NCBI GenBank assembly: GCA_044222225.1
Contig: JBGANR010000017.1
Coordinates: 1 to 64,000 of the forward strand
Direction: 5' to 3'
Origin: JBGANR01 sp044222225
GTDB taxonomy: Bacteria; Actinomycetota; Actinomycetes; Mycobacteriales; Mycobacteriaceae
Length of the DNA: 64,000 bases
In this document: positions 15,072 to 24,079 of the stretch, one piece after another
Numbering within the stretch: position 1 is the stretch's first letter
Layout: every line of letters begins with the position of its first letter
Made by a program: the position numbers and the translations under genes
The notes under the pieces: generated by a model
Told to the model about the DNA's origin: nothing
Database searches by the model: none
What the model saw: only the letters and a program-made list of their open reading frames with translations

Positions 15072-17922
15072 CCGATGCGAGGTGATCGGTCGCCCGGCGG
15101 CGGAGCGCGTCGGCGATGAGCTGAACGAGATGGCGACCGTCCAGACCGGCCAGGTCACGCACCTGCGTCCGACAGGAGAATCCGTCGGCGAGGATACGAC
15201 GTCCGGGGTCGGCGGCGGCTTTCACCAGCACGCCCTGCTCGGCGATGGTCCGGGACACCTCGTAGTGGCCCTGCTCCATGCCGAAGTTCCCGGCCAGCCC
15301 GCAGCAGCCGGCGGACGTCTCGACGTCGCAGCCCATCGCGGCCAGGAGTGCGCGGTCGGCGGCGTAGCCCATGACGGCGTGCTGGTGGCAGTGCGGCTGG
15401 ACGAGCAGCTTCTCGTCCGCCGCAGGCGGAGTCCAGGGCAGGGACGTGAGGAGTTCGGCGACGGTTGTCACGGCGCCGGCGAGCTCCGCGCTGCGCGGAT
15501 CGTCCGGCAGCAGTTCGACCAGGTCCGAGCGCAAGGTTGCGACGCAGCTCGGTTCGAGGCCGACCACCGTCCGGCCCGCCCGGACGTGCGGCACGAGCAC
15601 GTCCAGCGTCCGGCGCAACCTGGCCTTGGCGGCGGTCAGCTGGCCGGTGGAGACGAGGGTCAGGCCGCAGCACGCGCCAGGTCCGGCGAGCACGACGTCG
15701 CAGCCGGCGTCGGCGAGCACGGTGAGCGCGTCCCGGGCGATCTCCGGGGCGAGGGCGTCGGAGAAGGAGTCGACCCAGAGCAGCACCGGGTGGCCGCCGG
15801 CCGGGCCGTGCTGCGCCGCTTTCGCCTCGACGCTCCGTCGGAACGGCGCCCGCGGCAGCGGCGGCAGGCCGCGGCGGGTGTCGGCGCCGATCAGCGTCAT
15901 CGTCGCCCGGCGGAGCAGATCGCTGCGGCCGGCGAGGTTGATCACGGGCGCGAGCGGCGCGGCGAGGCGGAGCCACTGTGGCAACCGGCCGAGCGTGTAG
16001 TGGCTCCGCGGGCGGAGCCTGCGGCGGTAGGTGCGATGCAACGCCTCGGATTTGAACGTCGCCATGTCGATGCCGGTGGGGCAGTCGGTGGCGCAGGCCT
16101 TGCAGCTCAAGCACAGATCGAGGGCCTCGTGGACCTCCGGGGAGTTCCACCCGTCCTTGACGATTCCGCCGTTGAGCATCTCCTGGAGGGCGCGCGCCCG
16201 GCCGCGGGTGGAGTCCTTCTCGTCGCGGGTCGCGGTGTACGACGGGCACATGAACGATCCTTGATCGCGCAGGTCGGCCCGGCATTTCCCGACTCCGACG
16301 CAGCGATGGACGGCCGTCGTGATGTCGCCGCCGTCGTGGGCGAAGGCGAATCCGTCGCCTGCCGTGACGGTGAGCGCCGGCGGCCGGCGGAGATCGGCGT
16401 CGACGGGCGCGGGGCGCACGACGACGCCGGGGTTCATGACGTCCTCGGGATCGAAGAGCGCCTTGAAGCGTTCCATCGCGTGCAGCGCCGCGGGGGAGTA
16501 CATGCTGGGCAGCAGCTCCGATCGCGCCCGGCCGTCACCGTGTTCGCCGGAGAGGGAACCGCCGTGTGCGGCGGCCGAGGCCGCCGCGCGCTCGAGGAAC
16601 CGGCGCATGACGGCGCCGCCGCCGGCGAGCGGGAAGTCGATGCGGACGTGCACGCAGCCGTCGCCGAAATGGCCGTAGGCGAGCCCGGACAGACCCTCGT
16701 GACGCATGAGGTCCTCGAGCTCGCGGAGGTAGTCGCCCAACCGCTCGGGTGGGACGGCGGAGTCCTCCCAGCCGGGCCAGGCCTGCTCGCCGGCCGCGGT
16801 CCGGCCCGCCAAGCCCGCTCCGTCCGCGCGGATCTGCCACAGCCGCCTGGCGTCGGGGCCCGCCGGCAGCACCACGGCGTCGAGCGAGGCCGATGCCGCC
16901 ACCAGGCGCTGCGCCGCGTCCACGGCGTCCCGTGACGTGTCGCCGCCGACCTCGGCGATCAGCCAGCCGCCGCCGCGGGGCAGTCGCGGCACGGCGGCGT
17001 CGCCGTGTGCGCGTCGCACCACGTCGACGAGTTGCGCGTCCAGCCCCTCGAGGGCCAGCGGGGCGTGCGGCAGCAGGGCGGGCACGTCGTCGGCCGCGGC
17101 GGGCATGTCGGGGTAGCCGAGGACGGCCAGCGCCGGGGCCGTGGCGCGGGGGACGAGCTTGACCGTCGCCTCCAGGAGCATCCCGCAGCTGCCCTCGGTC
17201 CCCGTCAACGCGGCGGCGAGATTCCGCCCGTTCTCCGGCAGGAGGTGTTCGAGGGAGTAGCCGGAGATCTGTCTGCCGAAGCGGCCGAACTCGGTGCGGA
17301 GCACGGCGAGGTTCTCGGCGACGAAGGCGTCGAGTCCCGGCACGGCGGTGAGCGCGTCGCGACCGGCCCCGACGGTGATCACCCTTCCCCGACCCGTCAG
17401 CCACGTCATCGAGACGACGTTGTCGGCGGTCCGGCCGTAGGAGAGCCCGTGCGGTCCGCAGGCGTTGTTCCCGATCATCCCGCCGATCGTGCAACGGGTG
17501 GCCGTCGACGGATCCGGGCCGAAGCGCAGGCCGAGCGGCCGCGCCGCCTGTTGGAGCGTCTCGAGGACGACGCCCGGCTCCACGACGGCCGTCGACGTCT
17601 CCGGGTCGATGGAGATCACCCGGTTCAGGTGGCGGGAGAAGTCGATGACCATGCCCGGGCCGATGGCGTTGCCGGCGCACGAGGTGCCGCCGCCGCGGGC
17701 GGTCACCGGCACCCCGTGCGCGCGGGCGATCTCGACGGCCGTCACGACGTCGTCCTTGTCCACGGGCATGACGACGACGTCGGGTGCGACGCGGTAGTTG
17801 GAGGCGTCGGTGGAGTAGATCGCCCTGGCCAGCGCCGAATCGTCGATCGTTCCGGTGACGCGGGTGCGCAGTTCGGCGACGAACGCCGCAGCGGCCGCGG
17901 CCGGTCGAGAGGTCTCTGCCAT
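15064..17922 (-). CDS. FAD- and Fe-S-dependent D-2-hydroxyglutarate dehydrogenase (YdiJ type)
   Basis: A 952-residue single-chain enzyme. The PCMH-type FAD-binding domain spans about residues 30-260 (PVTARGGGTSCAGNAIGPG, GGMIGNNACGPHGLSYGRT). An FAD-oxidase C-domain follows to about 560 (YGHFGDGCVHVRIDFPL, SLSGEHGDGRARSELL). A ferredoxin-like Cx2Cx2Cx3CP motif is seen as CLSCKACATDCP, and two CCG-domain motifs (GACCGLTL, AGCCGLAGNFG) lie near the C-terminus. E. coli YdiJ with this layout oxidises D-2-hydroxyglutarate. The adjacent HglS gene makes exactly that compound, so the assignment is well supported by context. Glycolate or D-lactate dehydrogenase is the alternative. It is 28 bases after the glutamate-dehydrogenase-family gene. 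Confidence 0.88.
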   Translation of the reverse strand: MAETSRPAAAAAAFVAELRTRVTGTIDDSALARAIYSTDASNYRVAPDVVVMPVDKDDVVTAVEIARAHGVPVTARGGGTSCAGNAIGPGMVIDFSRHLNRVISIDPETSTAVVEPGVVLETLQQAARPLGLRFGPDPSTATRCTIGGMIGNNACGPHGLSYGRTADNVVSMTWLTGRGRVITVGAGRDALTAVPGLDAFVAENLAVLRTEFGRFGRQISGYSLEHLLPENGRNLAAALTGTEGSCGMLLEATVKLVPRATAPALAVLGYPDMPAAADDVPALLPHAPLALEGLDAQLVDVVRRAHGDAAVPRLPRGGGWLIAEVGGDTSRDAVDAAQRLVAASASLDAVVLPAGPDARRLWQIRADGAGLAGRTAAGEQAWPGWEDSAVPPERLGDYLRELEDLMRHEGLSGLAYGHFGDGCVHVRIDFPLAGGGAVMRRFLERAAASAAAHGGSLSGEHGDGRARSELLPSMYSPAALHAMERFKALFDPEDVMNPGVVVRPAPVDADLRRPPALTVTAGDGFAFAHDGGDITTAVHRCVGVGKCRADLRDQGSFMCPSYTATRDEKDSTRGRARALQEMLNGGIVKDGWNSPEVHEALDLCLSCKACATDCPTGIDMATFKSEALHRTYRRRLRPRSHYTLGRLPQWLRLAAPLAPVINLAGRSDLLRRATMTLIGADTRRGLPPLPRAPFRRSVEAKAAQHGPAGGHPVLLWVDSFSDALAPEIARDALTVLADAGCDVVLAGPGACCGLTLVSTGQLTAAKARLRRTLDVLVPHVRAGRTVVGLEPSCVATLRSDLVELLPDDPRSAELAGAVTTVAELLTSLPWTPPAADEKLLVQPHCHQHAVMGYAADRALLAAMGCDVETSAGCCGLAGNFGMEQGHYEVSRTIAEQGVLVKAAADPGRRILADGFSCRTQVRDLAGLDGRHLVQLIADALRRRATDHLASGD

Positions 17923-17950
17923 GACTCCCTTTGTGCGTGCTTCTGGTCCG

Positions 17951-19090
17951 TCAGTGAGGGAGGGGCCGGCCGCGCAAGGCCATCGCCGCCCGGACCCGAT
18001 CCTCGGCGAGGGACCGAGCGGCCGAGTGCGGTGTGACGGCTCGACTCTCGGCCGTCTCGAGGACGTCGACGACATTGGCGCGCAGGGTGGTCGAGACGGC
18101 GGTGAAGATGGAGTCGGTCGACACCCGGAACGGTGAGGAGCGAGCGTCCATGGCGTAGGCGGCGCTGACCACACCGCCGGCGTTCGCGACGAAGTCCGGC
18201 ACCACCGTGACGCCGCGATCTCGCAGGAGTCGCTGCGCGTCGGGGGACGTCGGCAGGTTCGCGCCCTCGACGATCAGAGACGCGCGGATCCGCTCCGCGG
18301 TGCGGGTGTCGATGACGTCCTGCAGCGCGGCCGGAACGACGATCTCGGCGTCGACGAACAGCTCGTCGCCCGAGTCGATGGTGAGCTCGGGGTACTCGGC
18401 GACGAAGGCGTCGCCGACGACGGCCCGGCGCCGTAGGAGTTCCTCGACGTCGAGTCCGTTCGGATCGGCGATGGCGCCCTTCGCCGTGGAGACGGCGACG
18501 ATGCGGTAGCCGAGTTCGGACAGGCGCGCGGCGACGGCGTGACCGACGGCGCCGAATCCCTGGATCGCGACGCGCGAACCGGCCGCTCCCCGGCGCACGG
18601 CGACCTCGTCGACGACCTCGGCCACGCCGTAGCCGGTGATGCCGAGCCGGTCGTAGGGAACACCCCCGATCTCGTGCGGGGTGCCCACGGCCGCGTTCCG
18701 ATCGCCGAGTTCGTCGATGATCACCGCCGCGTCGTTCTCCGTCAGACCCATGTCGAGGCCGAAGACGTATTCCTGCGGCACCTCGTTGGCCAGGCGGCGC
18801 ACGAATGCGCGGAGGATCTCCTCCTTGTACGGAGACGACGGATCGGCTCGGATGCCGGCCTTGGCGCCGCCGAAGAAGAGATCGACGCCGGCCCATTTCC
18901 ACGTCATCACGCGGGCCAGTCGTGCGACTTCCTCCACGGTGACGCCGGGCTGCATCCGCGTGCCGCCCTTGCCCATTCCCCGAGCCGTGTTGTCGATCAC
19001 GAGGACGCCTTTCATCCCCGTCTTGTGATCACTGACGGAGACGATCTTCTCGGGTCCCCACTCGTCCATGAGGTCGAACATGCTCGCCAT
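17951..19090 (-). CDS. Glu/Leu/Phe/Val dehydrogenase-family protein
   Basis: A 379-residue amino-acid dehydrogenase. The substrate region has GGTRMQPGVTVEEVARLARVMTWK with catalytic Lys, GGAKAGIRADP with the second Lys, and the NAD domain has VAIQGFGAVGHAVAARL. It deaminates an amino acid to a 2-oxo acid, or the reverse, with NAD(P). Inside an operon that handles 2-oxoadipate and 2-oxoglutarate, plausible roles are deamination of 2-aminoadipate or of glutamate formed by transamination. Neither is proven by sequence. The ATG at 19090 is preceded by GGAG; an ATG at 19081 is an alternative start. It follows HglS by 37 bases. Confidence 0.88.
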   Translation of the reverse strand: MASMFDLMDEWGPEKIVSVSDHKTGMKGVLVIDNTARGMGKGGTRMQPGVTVEEVARLARVMTWKWAGVDLFFGGAKAGIRADPSSPYKEEILRAFVRRLANEVPQEYVFGLDMGLTENDAAVIIDELGDRNAAVGTPHEIGGVPYDRLGITGYGVAEVVDEVAVRRGAAGSRVAIQGFGAVGHAVAARLSELGYRIVAVSTAKGAIADPNGLDVEELLRRRAVVGDAFVAEYPELTIDSGDELFVDAEIVVPAALQDVIDTRTAERIRASLIVEGANLPTSPDAQRLLRDRGVTVVPDFVANAGGVVSAAYAMDARSSPFRVSTDSIFTAVSTTLRANVVDVLETAESRAVTPHSAARSLAEDRVRAAMALRGRPLPH

Positions 19091-19127
19091 CGTTACTGCA
19101 CTCCAGTCGTGTCGAAGATCGTGTTCT

Positions 19128-20528
19128 TCAGAAGGTGATAGGGATTCCCAGGGCCGCTTCGAGAATGTCGATCGATGCGTCCTGGATTCGCTTGTAGAGC
19201 TCATCGGGTTCGATGACCGGGCGGCCGATGATCGTCGACATGACCGCCAGGTCGTAGTCGCTGCCGGCCTGTGCGTCGTCACGCGAGCCGTCGTCGGTGA
19301 GGTTGGACTGGAAGATTCCGGCCGCCGATCGAGGAAGGAAGTCCTCGTAGACGATCGGCTCGGGGACGGCGATGCCGGCGTCGATGAGCGCGCTCAGGGC
19401 GACGGTCTCGTCTGCGGGCGATCGGCCGTGTTCGGCGGCGGCGTGATCGATCGAGTACGTGAAATACGCCAGGCCGGCCGTCGCGAGTTCCTTCTCCGTG
19501 CGCGGCAGATTCTCCGTCCAGACCGCGCGGGCGACGTCGGCGCGGACACCGCCGTCGGCGGCGAGGCGCCGGTCGGTGTCGGCGACCATCCGGTCGTAGA
19601 GATCCCGGCCGGCCGGCGTCAGGGCGATGCCGCGCTGCTCCACCTCGCCGAACCGGACGCGGAGTTCGCCGGGACCGACGCGCCCGTCGTCGAACCGGAA
19701 CACCCGGTCCTCCGACTGCGCGCGGAAGGACGTCTGGCGGAGCAGGACATCGGGGCCGTCCCACCGAGGTGGGCCCTGGATCTCCTCGATCATCGCGATT
19801 CCGCGTTCCTGCATCCGCGAGTACAAGGCGTCGATGTCGAGCACGCGCGGAGTGAGGTGGTTGATGTGCGTGCTGGTGACGCCGCCGATGTCCGCGGCCA
19901 CCGCCGAGATCCGCTCGAGCCGGCGATACCACGCGTGATCGACGGGATCGTCCGAGAGTGTGAACGCCGCCGTCGCGGCGTCGAGCAGTTCGCCGGCCTC
20001 GTCCTCGTCGAGCCCGCCCGCGTCGGCGGCCTTGTCGGCGAGCGCGAGGAGGTGCTCGCCGAACAGGGTGCGTCCGGAGATGAACTCATGCAACTGCCGC
20101 TGGAGATCGGCGTCGAAGAAACGCGGGTCGTCGACGGCGAGCATCGAGGTGAAGACGCGGAACGGATTCTTCGCCAGCTCGTCGGGGTCGATGGGCCGGA
20201 ACGCCGTCGAGACGACCGGAACCGAGGACGCGGCCGCGTCTCGGAGATCGTAGAAGCCGACCGGATACATGCCGAACGCGGCGAACACGCGAGCGACCTG
20301 CGACATCTCCGTCGGCGATCCGACGCGGATGGCGCCGTGCCTTTCGGCGGTGACGCGCGAGATGCTGCCGAGACGCTCGGCGTCGCCGCCCTCGCGGCGC
20401 AGACATTCTGCGTTCACCTCCTCGGAGACCTCGACGAGGGTGTTGTAGGCGGGCACTTCATCGCCGTACATCTCGGATAGGCGGCGGGCGAATTCGGCCC
20501 GCAGTCGCCATTTCTGCTGGAAAGTCAC
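19128..20528 (-). CDS. hglS: 2-oxoadipate dioxygenase/decarboxylase (HglS, DUF1338)
   Basis: A 466-residue DUF1338/HglS protein of normal family length. HglS from Pseudomonas putida is an Fe(II) enzyme of the VOC-like fold converting 2-oxoadipate, O2 to D-2-hydroxyglutarate and CO2 in lysine breakdown. Conserved elements visible here are RHGAIRVG (H64 and R68, the metal His and substrate Arg), THINHLTPRVLD (H221 or H224) and RFGEVEQRGIALTPAGRDLYD (E295), which fit the His/His/Glu metal triad. The GTG start has GAGAGGGA upstream and lies 8 bases after the stop of the FAD oxidase gene. The product is the substrate of the D-2-hydroxyglutarate dehydrogenase two genes downstream. Confidence 0.88.
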   Translation of the reverse strand: MTFQQKWRLRAEFARRLSEMYGDEVPAYNTLVEVSEEVNAECLRREGGDAERLGSISRVTAERHGAIRVGSPTEMSQVARVFAAFGMYPVGFYDLRDAAASSVPVVSTAFRPIDPDELAKNPFRVFTSMLAVDDPRFFDADLQRQLHEFISGRTLFGEHLLALADKAADAGGLDEDEAGELLDAATAAFTLSDDPVDHAWYRRLERISAVAADIGGVTSTHINHLTPRVLDIDALYSRMQERGIAMIEEIQGPPRWDGPDVLLRQTSFRAQSEDRVFRFDDGRVGPGELRVRFGEVEQRGIALTPAGRDLYDRMVADTDRRLAADGGVRADVARAVWTENLPRTEKELATAGLAYFTYSIDHAAAEHGRSPADETVALSALIDAGIAVPEPIVYEDFLPRSAAGIFQSNLTDDGSRDDAQAGSDYDLAVMSTIIGRPVIEPDELYKRIQDASIDILEAALGIPITF

Positions 20529-20536
20529 GGTCCCTC

Positions 20537-21715
20537 TCAGACGATGTGCGATTCGGTGACGTGTGCGCCACTGAATCGGTCGAGTGCGAAATCGGTGATG
20601 TCGTAGCCGGGCTCGATACCCAGGTACATGTCTCGGACGATCTCGCCGGTGGCCGGCCCCATGAGGAAGCCGTGGCCGGAATAGCCGGCGGCGATGATGA
20701 GTCCCGGTACGGCGGCGGCTCGGTCGATGATCTGGTTGTGATCCGGGGTCACCTCGTAGAGGCCGGCCCAGCCGGTGCTGATGCCGTAGTCGAGGATCGC
20801 CGGTACCCGGACGGCGGCGATCTCGCCGACGCCTTCCAGCCACTGGTCGAGCTCGAACTTGAGGTTGAAGCCCGGCTCCTGATCCGGGTCGGACCAGCCG
20901 ATCAGCAGCCGATCGCCCTCCGGGTGGAAATAGAGGGTCGACGGGAAGTCGAGGGTGAGCGAAGGGGAGTGTGCCGGCAGGCAGTCGAGCGGTTCGGTGA
21001 ACGCGACCTGTCTGCGTACCGGCGTGACCGGGATGTCGACGCCGACCATCCGGCCGATCTGCCGCGACCACGCCCCGGCCGCACACACGACGGTGTCGGT
21101 CGCGATGCGTCCACGATCGGTGACGACGCCGGTGATGACGCCCCCCGAGCTCTCGATATCGGTGACCGCGCAGTGCCGCACGATCCGCGCGCCGGCCCTG
21201 CGAGAGGTGGCGGCGTAGCCCTGGACGACTGCCTCGGGTGTCGCTTTGGCGTCGTCCGGCGCCCAGGCGCCGGCGATCATGCCCTCGGTCGACAGCAGCG
21301 GCGAAAGCCTCTGGGCCTCGTCGGGGCTGATGATGCGGGCCTCGATGCCGTGATGGTTCTGCAGCGCGACGGCCTCGGTGAACGTGGCGAGTGTGCGCTC
21401 GTCGCTGAGGGTGAAGAGATAGCCGTTGCGGGAGAAGTCGATCTCCTGGCCGTGGTCGCGGGCGAACCGGGAGTAGACGTCGAGGCCGCGGAGGCCGATG
21501 GCGATGTTCGCGGCGGTGCTGAACGAGGTGCGGATGCCGCCGGCTGCCTTGCATGTCGAGCCGGAGGCGAGTTCGTCGCGCTCGAGGAGCACGACGTCGG
21601 GCACGCCGGCGGCGGCGAGGTGGCAGGCGATGGACGTGCCGATGACGCCGCCGCCGATGACGACGACGGACGCGCGCTCGGGCAGATCAGCGCGGCGCAG
21701 CCCATTCATACTCAC
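20537..21715 (-). CDS. FAD-dependent amino-acid oxidase/dehydrogenase (sarcosine oxidase beta/DAO family)
   Basis: A 392-residue DAO-family flavoprotein with SVVVIGGGVIGTSIACHLA, E at strand end (VVLLERDELASGSTCKAAGGIR), VCAAGAWSRQI, and C-terminal GLYEVTPDHNQIID...AAGYSGHGFLMGPATGEIV. The SGSTCKAAGG loop resembles the sarcosine oxidase beta subunit/L-pipecolate or glycine oxidase group. It is the first gene of the HglS operon. L-pipecolate, another lysine-derived imino acid or a D-amino acid are candidate substrates. Start is GTG 21715 (AGGAG 4 bases upstream) or ATG 21709 (10 bases). It is divergent from the permease. Confidence 0.85.
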   Translation of the reverse strand: MSMNGLRRADLPERASVVVIGGGVIGTSIACHLAAAGVPDVVLLERDELASGSTCKAAGGIRTSFSTAANIAIGLRGLDVYSRFARDHGQEIDFSRNGYLFTLSDERTLATFTEAVALQNHHGIEARIISPDEAQRLSPLLSTEGMIAGAWAPDDAKATPEAVVQGYAATSRRAGARIVRHCAVTDIESSGGVITGVVTDRGRIATDTVVCAAGAWSRQIGRMVGVDIPVTPVRRQVAFTEPLDCLPAHSPSLTLDFPSTLYFHPEGDRLLIGWSDPDQEPGFNLKFELDQWLEGVGEIAAVRVPAILDYGISTGWAGLYEVTPDHNQIIDRAAAVPGLIIAAGYSGHGFLMGPATGEIVRDMYLGIEPGYDITDFALDRFSGAHVTESHIV

Positions 21716-21962
21716 AGAACTCCTCGGATCGGTCGAACAGCCCCGCTGATCAAGGCAGCGGGCGGGCGGACGCCCCGTGGCGGCCGGGACGGCGCCGGGT
21801 GTGAAGACGAGGCTATGACTCGGATTCGATCAGTACTAGCGACGAAAAATGTCCGAAACAAGATAGCGATGCTGCTGAATGCGGCTGCGCGCTCTCCCCG
21901 GGGACGATCGCTCCCCGAGTTGCTGTGAGATGAGTCACTAATTGTACGGGAATCCGATGTAG

Positions 21963-21975
21963 ATTGTTAGACAAT
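21963..21975. promoter_or_regulatory. Predicted GntR-type operator, copy 3
   Basis: ATTGTTAGACAAT differs by one base from the perfect palindrome before the hydroxyproline-type operon. It lies in the divergent region between the FAD oxidase and permease genes, 5 bases from a second, unrelated palindrome. Confidence 0.75.
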
Positions 21976-21980
21976 AGGCG

Positions 21981-21998
21981 GTGTAACCGTGGTTACAC
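21981..21998. promoter_or_regulatory. 18-bp perfect palindromic operator
   Basis: GTGTAACCGTGGTTACAC is an 8-2-8 perfect palindrome directly beside the GntR-type site. No other copy was noticed in the window. It probably binds a second dimeric regulator of the permease and/or the divergent operon. Confidence 0.7.
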
Positions 21999-22138
21999 GG
22001 CTTCGGAGCTGTGATCGCCAGGCGGATCACCTGGCACCGGCCGGCCGCGCGGCGACGCGGTGGCCCGAAGCGTCTTCAAGCACGACGCTGCGCACGAGTG
22101 CTCGGCGTTCGTGTGCTCCGTGAATCAAGGGAGAGATC

Positions 22139-23992
22139 ATGTCCGCTGGGCTCGATACCGAGTACGAGGCGAGTGACAAGCATTTGAAACGGACGATCGG
22201 GCTGTTCGGCCTGATCGGTCTGGCCGTGTCGATCCAGGTCGGGTCGGGGTGGCTGCTGGCGACGCTGTCGGCGGTGTCGCGGTCGGGACCGGCGGCGATC
22301 GTCGCGTGGGTGATCGGTGCGGTGTTCTTCGGCATCATCGGCGTGGCCTGGATGGAACTGGGCACGATGTTGCCCCGGTCCGGCGGCGGCGTCCGCTACC
22401 CGCGGATGACGCACGGCGCGTTCCTGTCCTGGCTCAACGGCTGGGGCTATCTCATCGCGGTGATCGCGATGCCCGTCATCGAGGTGCAGGCCGTGCTCAC
22501 CTATGTGGGCGGGCATTGGTCGCATCTGGGGTTCCTCAAGCAGGAGGCCGACGGCCCGGTGATGCTGGCGTGGCCGAACGGCATCATCGTGGGCTGGGTG
22601 CTGCTGGTGTTCTTCTTCGCGCTCAACATCTTCGGTGCGCAGCTGCTGACCGAGTCGAACAAGGTCGTCACCATCTGGAAGCTGGTCATTCCGGCGATCA
22701 CCTGCGTGTTGATGTTCACCGCGTTCAGGTCGGAGAACTTCATGGACTTCGGCGGTTTCGCGCCGATGGGCTGGGGTGCGGTGCTCGGCGCCGTGTCCGG
22801 TGGAGGCATCGTGTTCGCCTACGCGGGTATCCGGCAGATCGTCGACTTCGGTGGTGAGGTGATCAACCCCAAGCGCAACATCCCGCTGGCGATGCTGATC
22901 GGCGGCCTGATCGTGCCGCTGGTGCTGTACACGGTGCTGCAGACGGCGTTCGTCGGGGCCATCGACTGGCACGCCGCGGAGGTGCGGCCGGGTGACTGGG
23001 CGGGGTTGTTCACCTCGCACTGGGCGTCCGAGCCGTTGTTGGCGGCGGTGAAGGCGGCGGGGTTCACGTGGTTCGCCCTCGTGCTGTTGTCGGATGCGGC
23101 GCTCTCGCCCGCGGCGACGGGTTGGGTGTTCGTCGGCATGGGTGGGCGCGTCCTGTACTCCATGTCGGTCAACAAGGAACTCCCCGAGGGCATGCAGAAG
23201 ATGAACAAGTGGGGCGTCCCGTGGGTCGCGCTCATCGTCTCCACCGGCATCGGGTTCCTGCTGTTCCTGCCCGTTCCGTCGTGGTACACGTTCGTCGGCA
23301 TGGTCTCGACGGCTCTGGTGCTCAACTACCTGATGGCCGGTCCGGCGATGGCCGTGTTCCGTAAGGTCGCCCCGGAGCTGCCCAAGCCGATCGACGTGCC
23401 CGGGTCCACCCTCTGGGGTGCGGCCGGGTATGTGTGTTCGCTGCTGCTCTGCTACTACGCGGGCTGGATGACGATGGTGAACATCATGACGATGGTCATC
23501 CTCGGTCTGCCGGTGTACGCCTCCTATGCCTCGGTGCGGGCCGGGTGGTCGCCGAAGGGCGTTTCGATGGCGTTGTCGGCGGTGTTCGCCGTGGTGTGGG
23601 TGTACGTCGGCATGGCGTCGGGGTGGTTGTTCGCGGCCGACTTCGACGCCGCGAACTGGGGCATCGGGCTGTACCTGGTGGCCTTCGTCGGGCTCACCGC
23701 CGGTTTTGTGGCTGCGCTGTGGGCGATCTCCAACGCCGAGGGACGGCAGCAGATCCAGGCCGGACTGTGGATCCTGCCGGCGCTGGTCGGCACCACCTTC
23801 CTCGCCTACTGGGGCGAGTCCGGGCCCGACCCGGTGCTCACCAGCGGCATGGACGCGCTCGCGGTGATCGCGCTCGCGATCGGCACGTACGTCTGGGCCG
23901 TCAAATCCGGCTATCGGACGTGGGAGATGGACCAGGTCGTCAAGAGCACTCTGGCCGAGATCGAAGCCGAGAAGGCCGGTCAGGCAGGATAG
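22139..23992 (+). CDS. APC-superfamily amino-acid permease
   Basis: A 617-residue integral membrane protein with about 12-14 hydrophobic segments. The first one (TIGLFGLIGLAVSIQVGSGWLLA) carries the unwound GSGW-type motif that binds the amino-acid backbone in APC transporters. The later segment FFFALNIFGAQLLTESNKVVTIWKLVIP is also typical. AGGGAG lies about 9 bases upstream of the ATG. It is longer than most family members because of extra C-terminal membrane segments and ends in a charged cytosolic tail. Sharing a control region with the 2-oxoadipate operon suggests it imports the amino acid degraded there (lysine-, pipecolate- or aminoadipate-like). Substrate unproven. Confidence 0.88.
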   Translation: MSAGLDTEYEASDKHLKRTIGLFGLIGLAVSIQVGSGWLLATLSAVSRSGPAAIVAWVIGAVFFGIIGVAWMELGTMLPRSGGGVRYPRMTHGAFLSWLNGWGYLIAVIAMPVIEVQAVLTYVGGHWSHLGFLKQEADGPVMLAWPNGIIVGWVLLVFFFALNIFGAQLLTESNKVVTIWKLVIPAITCVLMFTAFRSENFMDFGGFAPMGWGAVLGAVSGGGIVFAYAGIRQIVDFGGEVINPKRNIPLAMLIGGLIVPLVLYTVLQTAFVGAIDWHAAEVRPGDWAGLFTSHWASEPLLAAVKAAGFTWFALVLLSDAALSPAATGWVFVGMGGRVLYSMSVNKELPEGMQKMNKWGVPWVALIVSTGIGFLLFLPVPSWYTFVGMVSTALVLNYLMAGPAMAVFRKVAPELPKPIDVPGSTLWGAAGYVCSLLLCYYAGWMTMVNIMTMVILGLPVYASYASVRAGWSPKGVSMALSAVFAVVWVYVGMASGWLFAADFDAANWGIGLYLVAFVGLTAGFVAALWAISNAEGRQQIQAGLWILPALVGTTFLAYWGESGPDPVLTSGMDALAVIALAIGTYVWAVKSGYRTWEMDQVVKSTLAEIEAEKAGQAG

Positions 23993-24079
23993 ACCTGGGC
24001 CGATAGACGTGGGCCGGTCCCTCGACCCATACCGGTACGACCAGCCGGGGAGGGGCGCGGCGCACAGTGCGGGTCCGCG

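Larger units (their letters stand above)
21716..22138. promoter_or_regulatory. Divergent control region of the HglS operon and the APC permease
   Basis: This 423-base gap is less GC-rich than the surrounding genes at about 21815-21975, as expected for back-to-back promoters. It contains the third GntR-type site (21963-21975), an 18-bp perfect palindrome (21981-21998), and a smaller inverted repeat around CTCCCCGGGGACGATCGC (about 21893-21920). I see no coding sequence I can support in it. Confidence 0.7.

Noticed and set aside
22076..23020. Minus-strand frame opposite the permease
   Set aside because: Hydrophilic shadow of a membrane-protein gene; no ribosome site or motif.
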